64,000 nt of DNA from Nitrospira defluvii (GTDB lineage: Bacteria > Nitrospirota > Nitrospiria > Nitrospirales > Nitrospiraceae): NCBI RefSeq assembly GCF_905220995.1, contig NZ_CAJNBJ010000016.1:558001-622000 (forward strand). Reading direction: 5' to 3'. The position numbers and the translations under genes are program-made. Positions 1-8,148 of the stretch are shown piece after piece; within the stretch, counting starts at the first letter, position 1, and each line of letters opens with the position of its first letter. The notes beneath the pieces are model-generated. The model searched no databases and had not been told where the DNA came from. It was given only the letters and a program-made list of their open reading frames with translations.

Positions 1-405
1 CACGGTTTTATCCCACCACTGCTTGTGCCGCTTGACGTCGTGCAGGGCGGGCGGGGTGACTTCATAACAGAAATCCCACATCGCATCGGCGGCCTTGGCG
101 CTGATATCTCCGTCACGGCTTTCCAACATGTCCATAAAACGGTTCATCGCCATATATGAACCTTTCCAGTCACCCCGGTCATAGAGGCTTCGCACCAGGG
201 TGACTTGGCCGACATAGGGATCGAACGATCCGGGCTCGCCCTTGGCGGAGGCGATCCCTTCCTGCACGACGACGAACCCGGTCAATTGCTCCACCCAGCC
301 TTCCGACCCCGGATACATCGCGATCGCCCCCAGCGGGGCGAGCACCACAAGCAACACGCAGCGGACGACACCCCTCATCTTCCGTGAGATAGTCATTGGT
401 GTCAT
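1..405 (-). CDS. Small exported helical protein, 3' end outside window
   Basis: The start is an ATG at 405 with a strong AGGAGG six bases upstream; 135 codons are visible and the frame runs off the left edge, so the C-terminus is missing. A hydrophobic stretch at about residues 12-30 is a signal peptide or membrane anchor. The rest is predicted mostly helical. It is a paralogue of the protein at 2727-3149: both carry an AMNR(F/L)MDMLE segment, then a short acidic run, then a C-Y-x-V-T-P motif followed by H-D-V-x-R-H. I do not recognise a named family. It is the last visible gene of the cupredoxin operon, and having one copy at each end of that operon suggests the pair works with the cupredoxins; this is inference. 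Confidence 0.75.
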   Translation of the reverse strand, partial: MTPMTISRKMRGVVRCVLLVVLAPLGAIAMYPGSEGWVEQLTGFVVVQEGIASAKGEPGSFDPYVGQVTLVRSLYDRGDWKGSYMAMNRFMDMLESRDGDISAKAADAMWDFCYEVTPPALHDVKRHKQWWDKTV

Positions 406-513
406 GACCCCCCTCCTTACTTCTGACGTATCAGCGGTTTCTCAGATGGCCCTTGTTCCCTGACCATCACCCTCCCCATTGGATTCCACCCAGAAAAATG
501 CGCGCACGATCCT

Positions 514-1107
514 CTACTGGACCGTCCGGATGGTCCCGCCGTGATGGACCATGCGGATCGTCCCGCCCATATCAATGTCCCCTCTGTGCAAAGGACAGAA
601 AAAACGAAACTCCTCGACGCCTCCTCGTTCACGGCTCCTTTCCCATGGCGCAGGACTCACCAGGGTTCTGACACTGTCCTCAGGGGCCACCGTCACCCGC
701 AACGGCTTGTTGATAACGTCACCCTGCTCACCGGCTACTTGCTCGTAGAGCCCCTCGACCATGAAAACGTGTGTACGGGCGGTGGGGTTCACGAGAAGGA
801 AGATCAATCCGTCCCTGAGGTCCGTTTCCGTATGAATAACGACCTCACTGGGAAGCCAGGCTGCCGAGTGGTCCGGTAAATCCTCTACGACAAAACGGAA
901 CTCGCTGCCGTGAGCCATCCGGTTGGCCGACAACATCCACGTCAGCCCCACGATAAGAACACTCACCAGCGACACACCCCGCCGCCATCGACACTTGGTA
1001 ACGGCCACGAACCGACTCGCCTGACTTCTCTGCTTCCTCATCGTGATTGCCCACAGAGACCCCTGCGAACCCTGTCCTCTATCCTGATCGCGGTTACGGC
1101 AAGACAT
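514..1107 (-). CDS. Cupredoxin-like periplasmic protein A
   Basis: A membrane-anchored or exported single-domain protein with cupredoxin-type copper ligands. One hydrophobic segment lies at about residues 45-60. The candidate copper ligands are a histidine in a T-H-V-F motif and a C-terminal C-P-L-H followed five residues later by methionine (C-x2-H-x5-M), the classic type 1 set. The chosen ATG at 1107 has GGAGG eight bases upstream and overlaps the previous gene by 14 bases, implying translational coupling. A second ATG at 1041 is possible but has no good SD. The closest relative in the window is the next gene upstream, 1094-1555. Electron transfer or copper handling is likely; no specific partner is shown. 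Confidence 0.75.
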   Translation of the reverse strand: MSCRNRDQDRGQGSQGSLWAITMRKQRSQASRFVAVTKCRWRRGVSLVSVLIVGLTWMLSANRMAHGSEFRFVVEDLPDHSAAWLPSEVVIHTETDLRDGLIFLLVNPTARTHVFMVEGLYEQVAGEQGDVINKPLRVTVAPEDSVRTLVSPAPWERSRERGGVEEFRFFCPLHRGDIDMGGTIRMVHHGGTIRTVQ

Positions 1108-1555
1108 GAATCGTTCCTCCCAGATGCGCGTCGCCTTTATGTAAGGGACAAAAGAACGGATAGGCCTCCTCCTCTGAACCGGCTTCCGCCTGTCCCCGCT
1201 CAAATTGGGCCGTGCTGATCTGCACCCGGACCCTGTCTTCCGACGTCACGTTGATCCGTAACGGCTTTGTGCTGACTTCCCCACCCGCCCCCATCACCTC
1301 TTCGAACAGTCCATAGGCGGCAAAGGCATGAGTGCGATCTGTCGGATTCTCCAGCACAAACACCAACCCATCCTGCATGTCCGTGCTGCGATGAATCAGC
1401 ACTTCCTGCGGCACCCATACCGCCCGCTTCTCCCCGAGATCTTGCACCACAAAGTGAAACTCCGCCGCCCCAGCGGCGCTCCAGAAACCCAGAGCGCCGG
1501 CCAGGACAACGGTAGCCAGACCACTCACACAATGGGATGGCTTCATGTGGCTCAT
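1094..1555 (-). CDS. Cupredoxin-like periplasmic protein B
   Basis: The 153-residue protein has an N-terminal signal peptide (hydrophobic to about residue 30, ending in Ala-rich sequence) and a cupredoxin-like body closely related to protein A. The T-H-A-F histidine and the F-F-C-P-L-H motif are kept, but the residue at the axial methionine position is leucine (C-x2-H-x5-L). Known type 1 sites without an axial Met, such as fungal laccases, tend to have high potential, so this copy may differ functionally from A. The start ATG has AAGGA eight bases upstream. Its 3' end overlaps the start of protein A. Confidence 0.75.
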   Translation of the reverse strand: MSHMKPSHCVSGLATVVLAGALGFWSAAGAAEFHFVVQDLGEKRAVWVPQEVLIHRSTDMQDGLVFVLENPTDRTHAFAAYGLFEEVMGAGGEVSTKPLRINVTSEDRVRVQISTAQFERGQAEAGSEEEAYPFFCPLHKGDAHLGGTIHVLP

Positions 1556-1591
1556 ATTGCGAGTCCTTCCGGCTACAGGAGCCGGGTGCGA

Positions 1592-2086
1592 TCAGCCACC
1601 ACCGACCTCACCCCTGGTTTCGATGACATACACCTCCCCTTTGACTTCCGGATGGATGTCGCACCAGAGGGCATGACGCATGCTCTCGGCGATGCCCGTG
1701 GCCGAATCGAACTTCGACGGCGCTGTCGCGAAATGAAGCGTCATCGTCTTCCCCGAATCCACGTGATACGATTTGAAGTTCTTCCCGACCACCTCAACCC
1801 CGCCTTCCACACGAACCGGAATCCCCTTGAACAGATTCGACGCGAACCCATGCGTGACGCTGTCCTTATTATGGATCACGATCGTCGTGTCGTGCGACGG
1901 CATCGTCAGCCCCACGGTCTCGTATCCGTGCTGCCGATCTTTAATCGTGATCTCCACCTTCGACGGCGGTGCCCCCATGCCAGGGGCTTGCGCAAACGCC
2001 ACCGTCATGCCCATGCCGAGCAACGTCATGGCCGCCACGGCAAGGGGAACCGCCGGCACTGTGGTTGTAAGTCCTCTGATCTTCAT
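1592..2086 (-). CDS. Cupredoxin-like periplasmic protein C
   Basis: A 164-residue exported protein. The ATG at 2086 has a perfect AAGGAGGT five bases upstream. The signal peptide runs to about residue 30 and ends in an A-F-A-Q-type cleavage site. The body has the T-H-G-F histidine and a C-terminal W-C-D-I-H-P-E-V-K-G motif. Related single-domain cupredoxins usually read C-x2-H-P-x-M-x-G here, so the axial Met is replaced by Val. It is most similar to protein D at 2214-2693, forming the second of two related pairs in this operon. A role as a periplasmic electron carrier or copper-binding protein is inferred. Confidence 0.78.
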   Translation of the reverse strand: MKIRGLTTTVPAVPLAVAAMTLLGMGMTVAFAQAPGMGAPPSKVEITIKDRQHGYETVGLTMPSHDTTIVIHNKDSVTHGFASNLFKGIPVRVEGGVEVVGKNFKSYHVDSGKTMTLHFATAPSKFDSATGIAESMRHALWCDIHPEVKGEVYVIETRGEVGGG

Positions 2087-2213
2087 GATGGACCTCCTTG
2101 ATTGAAACGTGAACGACTCACGGCTTCCTCCTGGAGAACCTCGCGTCACTGCGAGTCACTGCGCCACGATAATTCCACCCTGTTATCTTCTTTCTCCTGA
2201 CTCAGTCTTCCGC

Positions 2214-2693
2214 TCACCCGCCTCGGCGTTCGATGATGAACAGTTCCCCCTTCACGTCCGGATGCATGTCGCACCAGATGACATGCCTCATAAGCGGGCT
2301 CATCATCGTGAGCGGGGCTTCCGCCGACCCTTTAGTAAAATGAAGCGTCATGGTCTTTCCTGGATCGACGCGGAAAGATGGGGCATCTTTCCCCGCAACC
2401 TGGTACCCGTCGCCTTCCAACCGAACCGGCGTGTCCTTAAACAGCGGGGAGTAGAATCCATGCGTCACGCCGTCTTCATTGCGGACCACGATGGCCGTCG
2501 GATTTCCCTCCCGGCCATAGCCGGTGACATGAAACTCCATTTTCTTGATGGTCACCTGGATCGTCAGCTCAGGAACTTCTTTACCTGCCGTGGCGGCGTT
2601 GGCGGCCTCCGTTCCTGTCCCCGACAGCATGCCCAGCCCCAACGCTGTCGAGAATAACACCGCTCTCAACGGATCATCTCTGATGGTCCTCAT
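2214..2693 (-). CDS. Cupredoxin-like periplasmic protein D
   Basis: A 159-residue exported protein with a signal peptide ending near residue 30. The start has GGGAGGTG just upstream. It has the T-H-G-F histidine and W-C-D-M-H-P-D-V-K-G near the C-terminus, again with Val where the axial Met of classic cupredoxins is expected. It resembles protein C over the whole mature part, including a V-R-x-E-G segment and a D-(P/S)-G-K-T-M-T-L-H-F strand. It is the second gene of the operon, about 33 bases after the helical protein at 2727-3149. Confidence 0.78.
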   Translation of the reverse strand: MRTIRDDPLRAVLFSTALGLGMLSGTGTEAANAATAGKEVPELTIQVTIKKMEFHVTGYGREGNPTAIVVRNEDGVTHGFYSPLFKDTPVRLEGDGYQVAGKDAPSFRVDPGKTMTLHFTKGSAEAPLTMMSPLMRHVIWCDMHPDVKGELFIIERRGG

Positions 2694-2726
2694 GGCACAC
2701 CTCCCCTCTTTTGAACATGATTCAGA

Positions 2727-3149
2727 TCAGCTAATCGGCTGCCCATACTGATGCTCGATAAACCGATCAATATGCCGGGAGACATCGTGATACTCCGCCG
2801 GCGTCACCAGGTAGCAGTAATCGAACAACCGATTCGCCACCTCCGGCTGGATCCCGTTCTCGCGTTGTTCGAGCATGTCCATCAGTCGGTTCATGGCCGC
2901 ATACACGGAAGCTGTATCCTCGTTCAGCAGATATCCGCGCACGATTTCAAGCTGCGCGATATAGGGAGCAAACGTGCCCCAGAACGGTCCTTCGTTCGCC
3001 TGCTCGATCAGCACCGCCTGCATCATGGCGGCAAGCCAATCGTCCTCTCCCGCCGGCGCCCATACCGTCCCTCCCAAGGCCACCACCATGAGACCGGTCA
3101 ACACGAAGAGGACCGTCGCCGTCCATCTGATATCTTGGATGACCCACAT
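2727..3149 (-). CDS. Small exported helical protein, first gene of cupredoxin operon
   Basis: A 140-residue protein with an N-terminal membrane or signal segment at about residues 10-30 and a predominantly helical remainder. The ATG at 3149 has GGAGGT five bases upstream; a longer frame exists but has no such site. It is a paralogue of the partial gene at 1-405 (shared AMNR-x-MDMLE and V-T-P-x-x-x-H-D-V-x-R-H). I do not know the family. It has no CxxCH, so it is not a cytochrome c. A helical-bundle partner or chaperone for the cupredoxins is one possibility. Confidence 0.72.
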   Translation of the reverse strand: MWVIQDIRWTATVLFVLTGLMVVALGGTVWAPAGEDDWLAAMMQAVLIEQANEGPFWGTFAPYIAQLEIVRGYLLNEDTASVYAAMNRLMDMLEQRENGIQPEVANRLFDYCYLVTPAEYHDVSRHIDRFIEHQYGQPIS

Positions 3150-3253
3150 GGGGTACCTCCACCCACTTGCTGCGCCACGATCCTGATCCCGCCCCTCCCA
3201 GCTCACATCCCATCGCCCATCTCCCGACAGAATGTTCTGATTCCACGTATATT

Positions 3254-3282
3254 AGATTACGCAGCCAAGGCTCGATGGACAA
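3254..3282 (-). promoter_or_regulatory. Candidate sigma70-type promoter for the cupredoxin operon
   Basis: On the minus strand TTGTCC (3282-3277) is followed 17 bases later by TAATCT (3259-3254), about 105 bases upstream of the first gene of the operon. Spacing is ideal but both boxes are imperfect, so this is a weak prediction. It sits inside the inverted repeat at 3261-3294. Confidence 0.3.
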
Positions 3283-3294
3283 TGAGCCGGCTGC
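3261..3294. repeat. Inverted repeat overlapping candidate promoter
   Basis: GCAGCC-aa-GGCTC and GAGCC-GGCTGC are arms of an 11-bp stem with a two-base bulge and a ten-base loop. No T-run follows on either strand, which argues against a simple terminator. Its position over the candidate -35 region fits an operator. Confidence 0.45.
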
Positions 3295-3481
3295 GTCATT
3301 TTGAAGCATGATGCAGATGCACTAGCCCACATGCCTCAAGAACGCTTCTCCTGCAATGGCGGCGAGGCGTCAATAGTCAAGCATCGACCGGACAAAGCAG
3401 CCCTACGATTGACGAATGATGGGTGACGAAAGATATGCCCCCGGACGCGATGTCGCGCCATAGCGCCATGAATGATGCGGG

Positions 3482-4222
3482 TTACGCGAAGGGTGTGCCG
3501 CGATGGAAGGCAATCGCGAGGGCTTCAAGGCGACTATGCGCCCCGAGTTTGTCGCAAATATGTTGGACATGATTGCGCACAGTGGCGGAACTGATGCAGA
3601 GCACATCCGCGATCCGCGCGGTGCGCTCGCCCAAAGCCAGGTGCTGCAGCACCTCTCGCTCGCGTCGACTCAGTGGGAAAGTGGCCGGCACATCAGGAAG
3701 GTTGTCTGACGACGACGCCGAAGCAATGGAAAGGGTCGCACCAGGAGCGGGCCGCTCATCGGGAACGGACAGCACAGACTGCAGTTCCTGCACAAGCTGT
3801 CGGATCTTCGCCTGCTTGCTGATATCCCGGAACAAATGGACGAACAGGAACCGGTCCTTCTTCCTGGAGGGCACGGGCAGGGAACTGACATTCAACCAGA
3901 GGGTTTTCCCGGTTTTGGTGCGCGTCCGGATATCGAAGTTACGGACTCCACCGCCGCAGCCGAGCCGCTGTCCGACGGCGCACGAGGACGAGCAGAGTGG
4001 ATGACCGGAGAGCGTCATACCGCGTATCACGTCGTGGCAAGGACGCCCGAGCACCTCACCGGCCCGGAACCCCATCAGGTGTTCAGCCGCCTTGTTCCAC
4101 AAGACGACAGTGCCCTCCTCATTTGCCAACAACGCACCGTCGGCACTGCGCTGCACCATGTCCGCAATCTGTTTCATGATCGCAATCTCCGCTGCGCTGT
4201 GCCCCAGATGCAAACCAGCCAT
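3482..4222 (-). CDS. PAS domain LuxR-family transcriptional regulator
   Basis: A 246-residue regulator. An N-terminal PAS domain (about residues 16-130; W-N-K-A-A-E and G-R-P-C-H-D-V motifs) is followed by a linker and a C-terminal LuxR/GerE helix-turn-helix (about 180-246; L-S-R-R-E-R-E-V-L and S-x-A-T-V-R-N-H-V). The PAS part contains four closely placed cysteines: one in P-C-H-D, two in an L-C-S-S-S-C run and one in L-G-C-G-G-G. They could bind metal or an Fe-S cluster or sense redox state; this is inference. There is no receiver domain, so it is a one-component sensor. The ATG at 4222 has no clear SD; an internal ATG at residue 16 has GGAG nine bases upstream. It lies just upstream of the cupredoxin operon on the same strand. 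Confidence 0.85.
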   Translation of the reverse strand: MAGLHLGHSAAEIAIMKQIADMVQRSADGALLANEEGTVVLWNKAAEHLMGFRAGEVLGRPCHDVIRGMTLSGHPLCSSSCAVGQRLGCGGGVRNFDIRTRTKTGKTLWLNVSSLPVPSRKKDRFLFVHLFRDISKQAKIRQLVQELQSVLSVPDERPAPGATLSIASASSSDNLPDVPATFPLSRREREVLQHLALGERTARIADVLCISSATVRNHVQHICDKLGAHSRLEALAIAFHRGTPFA

Positions 4223-4314
4223 CTAAAAATTATGGCATATCGGCGAACGGAGACCCTTTCAAAATCATCCCGCTGACCAATCCCCATCACCACATTAAAT
4301 TGTCCCTTCATCCA

Positions 4315-4860
4315 TCATTCGTTCAACCTGCTGCCGACAGCGAGAGTCGCCAACGTCCCGGCTGCTGCCTCTTCGGCCAATTCCTCGATAGATCGGTTCG
4401 TCAGTACCGACTGTTGCTGCTCGACGGTGATGTCGGAGCCTGGCCTGGCTGCGTCATCCTCTTGTTTGATCAGCAACCACTGTCCCTGCCGCCCTTTCAT
4501 ACGCACAAGCGAAAATCGCCCGTTCAACCGCCTGCCATGAAAGCGGACATCGAGCACACCTTCGTGAAGCATTTCTGCGGCCGATCCCGTCTCCCCATGC
4601 CTCGGCGAAGGTTCGAACCATCCGCGATCCCACACCAGGACCGGCCCTGCCCCGTATCCCCCCTCTTCAATGACGCCCTCGAAATCGGCATAGGCCAGGT
4701 CATGGTCTTCAACCTGAATCGCCAACCGCTTGATCCCAGGATCGAGCGACGGGCCCTTCGGCACCGCCCAGGATGCCAGCACGCCGCCGATCTCCAATCG
4801 CAGGTCGTAATGGAGGTGCGTGGCCCGGTGTTTGTGCACGATGAAGAGAGGCTTTTTCAT
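4315..4860 (-). CDS. Stand-alone DNA ligase D-type 3'-phosphoesterase domain protein
   Basis: About 181 residues matching the phosphoesterase module of bacterial LigD, which trims 3'-phosphates and ribonucleotides at DNA ends in non-homologous end joining. The signature H-x-H-R-A-T-H-L-H-Y-D-L-R-L-E sits at the N-terminus, and W-A-V-P-K-G-P-S, followed by D-H-x-L-x-Y-x-D-F-E-G-V-I, matches the family core. The acidic tail of about 50 residues is extra. No polymerase or ligase domain is fused and no Ku gene is in the window. An upstream in-frame GTG at 4887 is an alternative start; neither has a convincing SD. Confidence 0.85.
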   Translation of the reverse strand: MKKPLFIVHKHRATHLHYDLRLEIGGVLASWAVPKGPSLDPGIKRLAIQVEDHDLAYADFEGVIEEGGYGAGPVLVWDRGWFEPSPRHGETGSAAEMLHEGVLDVRFHGRRLNGRFSLVRMKGRQGQWLLIKQEDDAARPGSDITVEQQQSVLTNRSIEELAEEAAAGTLATLAVGSRLNE

Positions 4861-4902
4861 AGTCTGCGCTGGGTCAGAGTTCCACACTCGTAACCGGCCT
4901 GG

Positions 4903-5389
4903 TCATAATTTGTACCCAATCCGACGGAGCAGCGACTGTTTTTCCGCAATGTCGGCCTCTTGTTCGATCCCTGCGGGAACGGCCCCGTCCACCACGCCCA
5001 GAATACCCCGCCCTCCTGCAATCTCCGCCAGGATCACTTCCGCCTGATTGGCGGTCGCACAATAGATGGCACAGACCTCCGACACCTGACGGAGCACCGG
5101 CAGGACGTTGACGGGGAAACAGTCTCGCAGCGAGATGATGACACTATGCCCGCTCCGATCGCCAATGCGTTCGTCCTGGCCAGGACGACCAATTCTTCAT
5201 CCGTCCCGCTCCAGCGGGCCAGGCAAACGCCGGACGCTTCACAAAACGCCAACCCGAACTTGATCCCCGGCACCGCCGTCACCAGCGCTTCGTGAAGACC
5301 TTCGACCGTCTTGATGAAATGGCCTGGCCAAGAATGAGATTCACGTCCTCAGGTTTTTCGATCGGAAACGCCTTCAGGGCGACCGCCAC
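4903..5389 (-). pseudogene. Adenosine-specific kinase family gene, disrupted by two 1-base deletions
   Basis: Three frames together spell a full-length archaeal/bacterial adenosine-specific kinase-like protein (DUF355), normally about 160 residues. The start is a GTG at 5389 with AAGGAG five bases upstream, leading into V-N-L-I-L-G-Q. A missing C near 5325 shifts the frame before the expected H-F-I-K-T-V segment. The second piece runs T-A-V-P-G-I-K-F-G-L-A-F-C-E-A-S-G to A-L-A-I-G-A-G, where another C is missing near 5150 before the expected H-S-(F/V)-I-I. The third piece continues Q-V-S-E-V-C-A-I-Y-C-A-T-A-N to a normal G-Y-K-L C-terminus. Inserting one C at each site would restore about 162 codons. 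Either the gene is freshly broken or both sites are assembly errors. Confidence 0.8.
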
Positions 5390-5438
5390 CGTGTCTCCTT
5401 CCCTGTTCCCAACCAACGCCCGCGCAAGTCCTGCTCTG

Positions 5439-6320
5439 CTACGGCTTCACGATCAAGACCGGACAGGGTGCCAACTGCGCCACCGCTTGGGACACGCTCC
5501 CGAGCGCAGCGGCCTTCACCCCGGTCAGGCCGCGAGATCCGACCACCAGCAGGTCCGCGGCATCGCGCCGGGCTGCTCGAACGATGGCCTCGGCCGGATG
5601 GCCGGCAATCACCCTGGCGCGCACCGTGATCGATGCATCCCGCAACAGGCCTTCACATCCGGCGATGGCCTTGCGCGCCTCGGCACGCCGTTGACGCAGG
5701 AACGCCGCTTCCATCCTTCGACTCTCTTCGGGCTGAAACCGTTCAAGGACCGCTTTCTCCGCGCCCAGCGGACGCACGACACTCACGATCGTCACCTCGC
5801 GTATCCCGGGAAGACCCGCCACCACACCTGCCGCACGCTGCGCATCCTCCGATCCATCCGTGGCCAGCATGATTCGCAACCCGCCGCCGGCCTGCACCCT
5901 GCCGGGCACCAACATCAGACTGCAGGGAGCATAGGACAGGAGCCGCTGAGCAACTCCACCGATCGTGAAACCCGGGGACCGGTAGAGCCCCTGCATGCCT
6001 GAGACGACCAAGTCCGGTCGGCGCTCCTGAATGACCTGCAGAATCTCGCTGCTCGGGACGCCGTCCCGCACAATCACTTCTACGTCGGCAAAGGACTCCT
6101 CCAGGAGGCGGCGCACACGATCAAGCAAGGCCTCAACCATCGCGCTCTGCTGCTGCAGCAGCAGCTGTTGCCCGCTGACGCCGATGCTCTCAGGCACCTC
6201 CAACGGAGCCAGCACATGCACCACGGTCACCACAGTCTGCTTCGCATGTGGAAAGGCTCGCATCCATCCGATAATCCGCTCGGAACACTCCGATTCATCG
6301 AGTGCAACCAACCATCGCAT
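5439..6320 (-). CDS. Universal stress protein with two UspA domains
   Basis: Tandem UspA domains of about 145 residues each. Both start with the usual beta-strand (L-V-A-L-D-E-S-E and I-M-L-A-T-D-G-S). The second keeps the nucleotide-binding signature G-x2-G-x9-G-S (V-G-S-R-G-L-T-G); the first has a degenerate form ending G-G. The ATG at 6320 fits the domain start. An in-frame GTG at 6362 with AAGGA six bases upstream would add 14 residues and is a real alternative. Such proteins bind ATP and modulate stress survival. It is one of three tandem-domain Usp genes in this window. Confidence 0.88.
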   Translation of the reverse strand: MRWLVALDESECSERIIGWMRAFPHAKQTVVTVVHVLAPLEVPESIGVSGQQLLLQQQSAMVEALLDRVRRLLEESFADVEVIVRDGVPSSEILQVIQERRPDLVVSGMQGLYRSPGFTIGGVAQRLLSYAPCSLMLVPGRVQAGGGLRIMLATDGSEDAQRAAGVVAGLPGIREVTIVSVVRPLGAEKAVLERFQPEESRRMEAAFLRQRRAEARKAIAGCEGLLRDASITVRARVIAGHPAEAIVRAARRDAADLLVVGSRGLTGVKAAALGSVSQAVAQLAPCPVLIVKP

Positions 6321-6362
6321 CACGAGGCGCCCTCTCTTGGGCATACAAACGGAACAATGCAC

Positions 6363-6616
6363 GCTCTGTCCTTCCTAATACAGACAGCATAGGCTGTGCC
6401 AGAGTCAGCCTCGCCATCCCGAACAGAGCGTCACATGAAGGTAAGAATAACAAGAAGTGAAACAAGGTGTTGACGGCGGGAACCGGAACGCCGTCCTAAC
6501 TGGCCATTGGATACTGCCCTATAATGCTACAGGGACAGAACAGGCCTCTGTGGCGTGGCCCCCCAGCGGGAGTAAAACTTGACCAATGCCAAAACAGCGT
6601 TAACTGATAAGTGAGC
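6363..6616. other. Non-coding stretch upstream of the Usp gene
   Basis: No convincing gene. It holds an inverted repeat GACGGCG...CGCCGTC at 6472-6495 and a plus-strand TATAAT at 6520-6525 without a recognisable -35 box, the latter about 100 bases before the long repeat. Confidence 0.4.
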
Positions 6617-7186
6617 GGAGGCTTCGGTGAGAGGAACAGAGACGGACACCGAGGTCGAGTGCAGAGGTGGTGAGCAGGCCCGCAGGTGCGAAGCGGGAAG
6701 CCTGAAACTTCTCCGAGATCTCCACTGTTGCTGTAGAGCTCTCTGAACCCGCCTCCGCCCTGCTTTTTTATTTCCTCAGCTTTTCAATCCGACGCGCAAA
6801 CCATGCACGCTGCCCTTCTTGAGGACTATTCGTGCGTTTCTGTGACGTGAATCCGCAGACCTACGAGGAGAGAGGCCAACAAGTACGATTGAGGGCTTTC
6901 GAGGCGAGAAAAAAAAACGGCCCGCCCTTATGTGGAACGCCGGGGCTGCCGACTGGCCGAGAAGAGTTCGACAATCCTTCAGTCGCTCTCTTAGCTGATC
7001 ATCCCGCGCACCGATCTTTACAAGGACCGCATCGACGGCCGTGCCTACTGGCACCGAGAAACGATGCGCGTACCGTGAACCCTCTCCCGCAACCGAGGCA
7101 GAAGCGACGCCCTACGCACGCTGGCTGCACAAGGGCGAGTCACACTCGCACGAGGCTGCCGACCTCAAGAAGCATTGCACCTCCTC
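6617..7186. repeat. Long non-coding direct repeat, copy 1
   Basis: Bases 6617-6935 align collinearly and with high identity to 12283-12605, and 7132-7186 align to 12629-12683; the roughly 200 bases between are absent from the second copy. Shared blocks include GGTGAGAGGAACAGAGACGG, GGACACCGAGGTCGAGTGCA and TCTCTGAACCCGCCTCCGCC. Reading frames differ between the copies, so coding constraint is unlikely. The first 90 bases are closed by AGGCTTC...GAAGCCT and could fold. The end of the copy-specific insert contains a short open plus-strand stretch (about 7075-7197), which may be a remnant of a gene. Confidence 0.75.
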
Positions 7187-7325
7187 CTGGTTCTAAGATA
7201 ACCACGGCAGAGCGGGAATCAACGCGAGAAGATGCTCCGGGTACTCGCGCTCCTCTCGCCAATCATCAAGAGAGGACCCCCACTGCCCTGATGCGCAAGG
7301 CTAGTCTGCAACGATTGAGGCTCTG

Positions 7326-7778
7326 CTAGGAAGGACTCTTGCCCTCCCTTTGTCCCTGCTCCATCGGTCGTACATCTCGACCTACAATGATGAACGACCG
7401 CAATCCTCCCTCGCTGTCGAACTGCGCCTCACCGACCAGCCTCCCGCCTCTCACGAAAAACTCGATCGGATTCGCGACGATTTCCCAGGCCCCCAGGGTC
7501 ACCACGTCGCCCACAACATGCAGCACAACCCTTGCTCCCTTCCAGGTGGAATCGGAGCCTTCATAGAACTCGAACCGTTCCGTCGTGCCTCCGTCCGGAT
7601 TTCTTGTGACAGCCCTTGGCTTACCGAGCCTCTCAACCACCTTCTCTCGCGACAGTCGCCCCGACTTCAATTCGGCAACATCGACGTGCGACGGTTGGGT
7701 GCCTGCCTTATATGGACCGCAGGCGGCGCAACCTAACACCATCCCAATCAGGACTATGGCCCGAACCAACGGCGTCAT
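7326..7778 (-). CDS. Small lipoprotein, SmpA/OmlA-like
   Basis: 150 residues with a lipoprotein signal peptide: hydrophobic from residue 5, then V-L-G-C lipobox with Cys at about 17. The body has the strand-helix pattern of SmpA/BamE-like lipoproteins (L-x-x-G-x-(L/T)-x-x-x-V-x-x-x-L-G-x-P), where it reads L-K-S-G-R-L-S-R-E-K-V-V-E-R-L-G-K-P. Family members sit in the outer membrane and often stabilise assembly complexes. The ATG at 7778 has GGTGA four bases upstream. It lies between the two long repeats, transcribed away from the large repeat protein. Confidence 0.75.
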   Translation of the reverse strand: MTPLVRAIVLIGMVLGCAACGPYKAGTQPSHVDVAELKSGRLSREKVVERLGKPRAVTRNPDGGTTERFEFYEGSDSTWKGARVVLHVVGDVVTLGAWEIVANPIEFFVRGGRLVGEAQFDSEGGLRSFIIVGRDVRPMEQGQREGKSPS

Positions 7779-8148
7779 CTCTTCACCCGGTTGCTCACTT
7801 TCCCCTCAGCGACTGCCCAGTGGCTGAGACGGCATTCCGTCCACGCTGATAAAAGAGTGCAACGTCCGGGCCGTCGGACCATGGCTGCCAGGTTTCAAGG
7901 AATGGACGGAACTACCACCGAATGATCGTCGACGTTCTGTGTGACTGTTGCAAGATGCCTCCCGCAACGTCTGTCCACTGTTGCCCGACGCTACAGATGT
8001 GAAAGGGGGGCGGTCTCATTGGATCGGCAGAATTCGACAGACAATCCATCAGCACCTTCGCAGGCGTTCCCTGGCCTGTCCCGTGCATGGTTTTGAAACC
8101 AGCCAGACGCTCATCCGGGCTCTTCATAAGCACAACGATGGAGCTTCG

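Noticed and set aside
1328-2101. 257-codon plus-strand frame over the cupredoxin genes
   Set aside because: Its complement encodes two cupredoxin-like proteins with signal peptides and strong SD sites.
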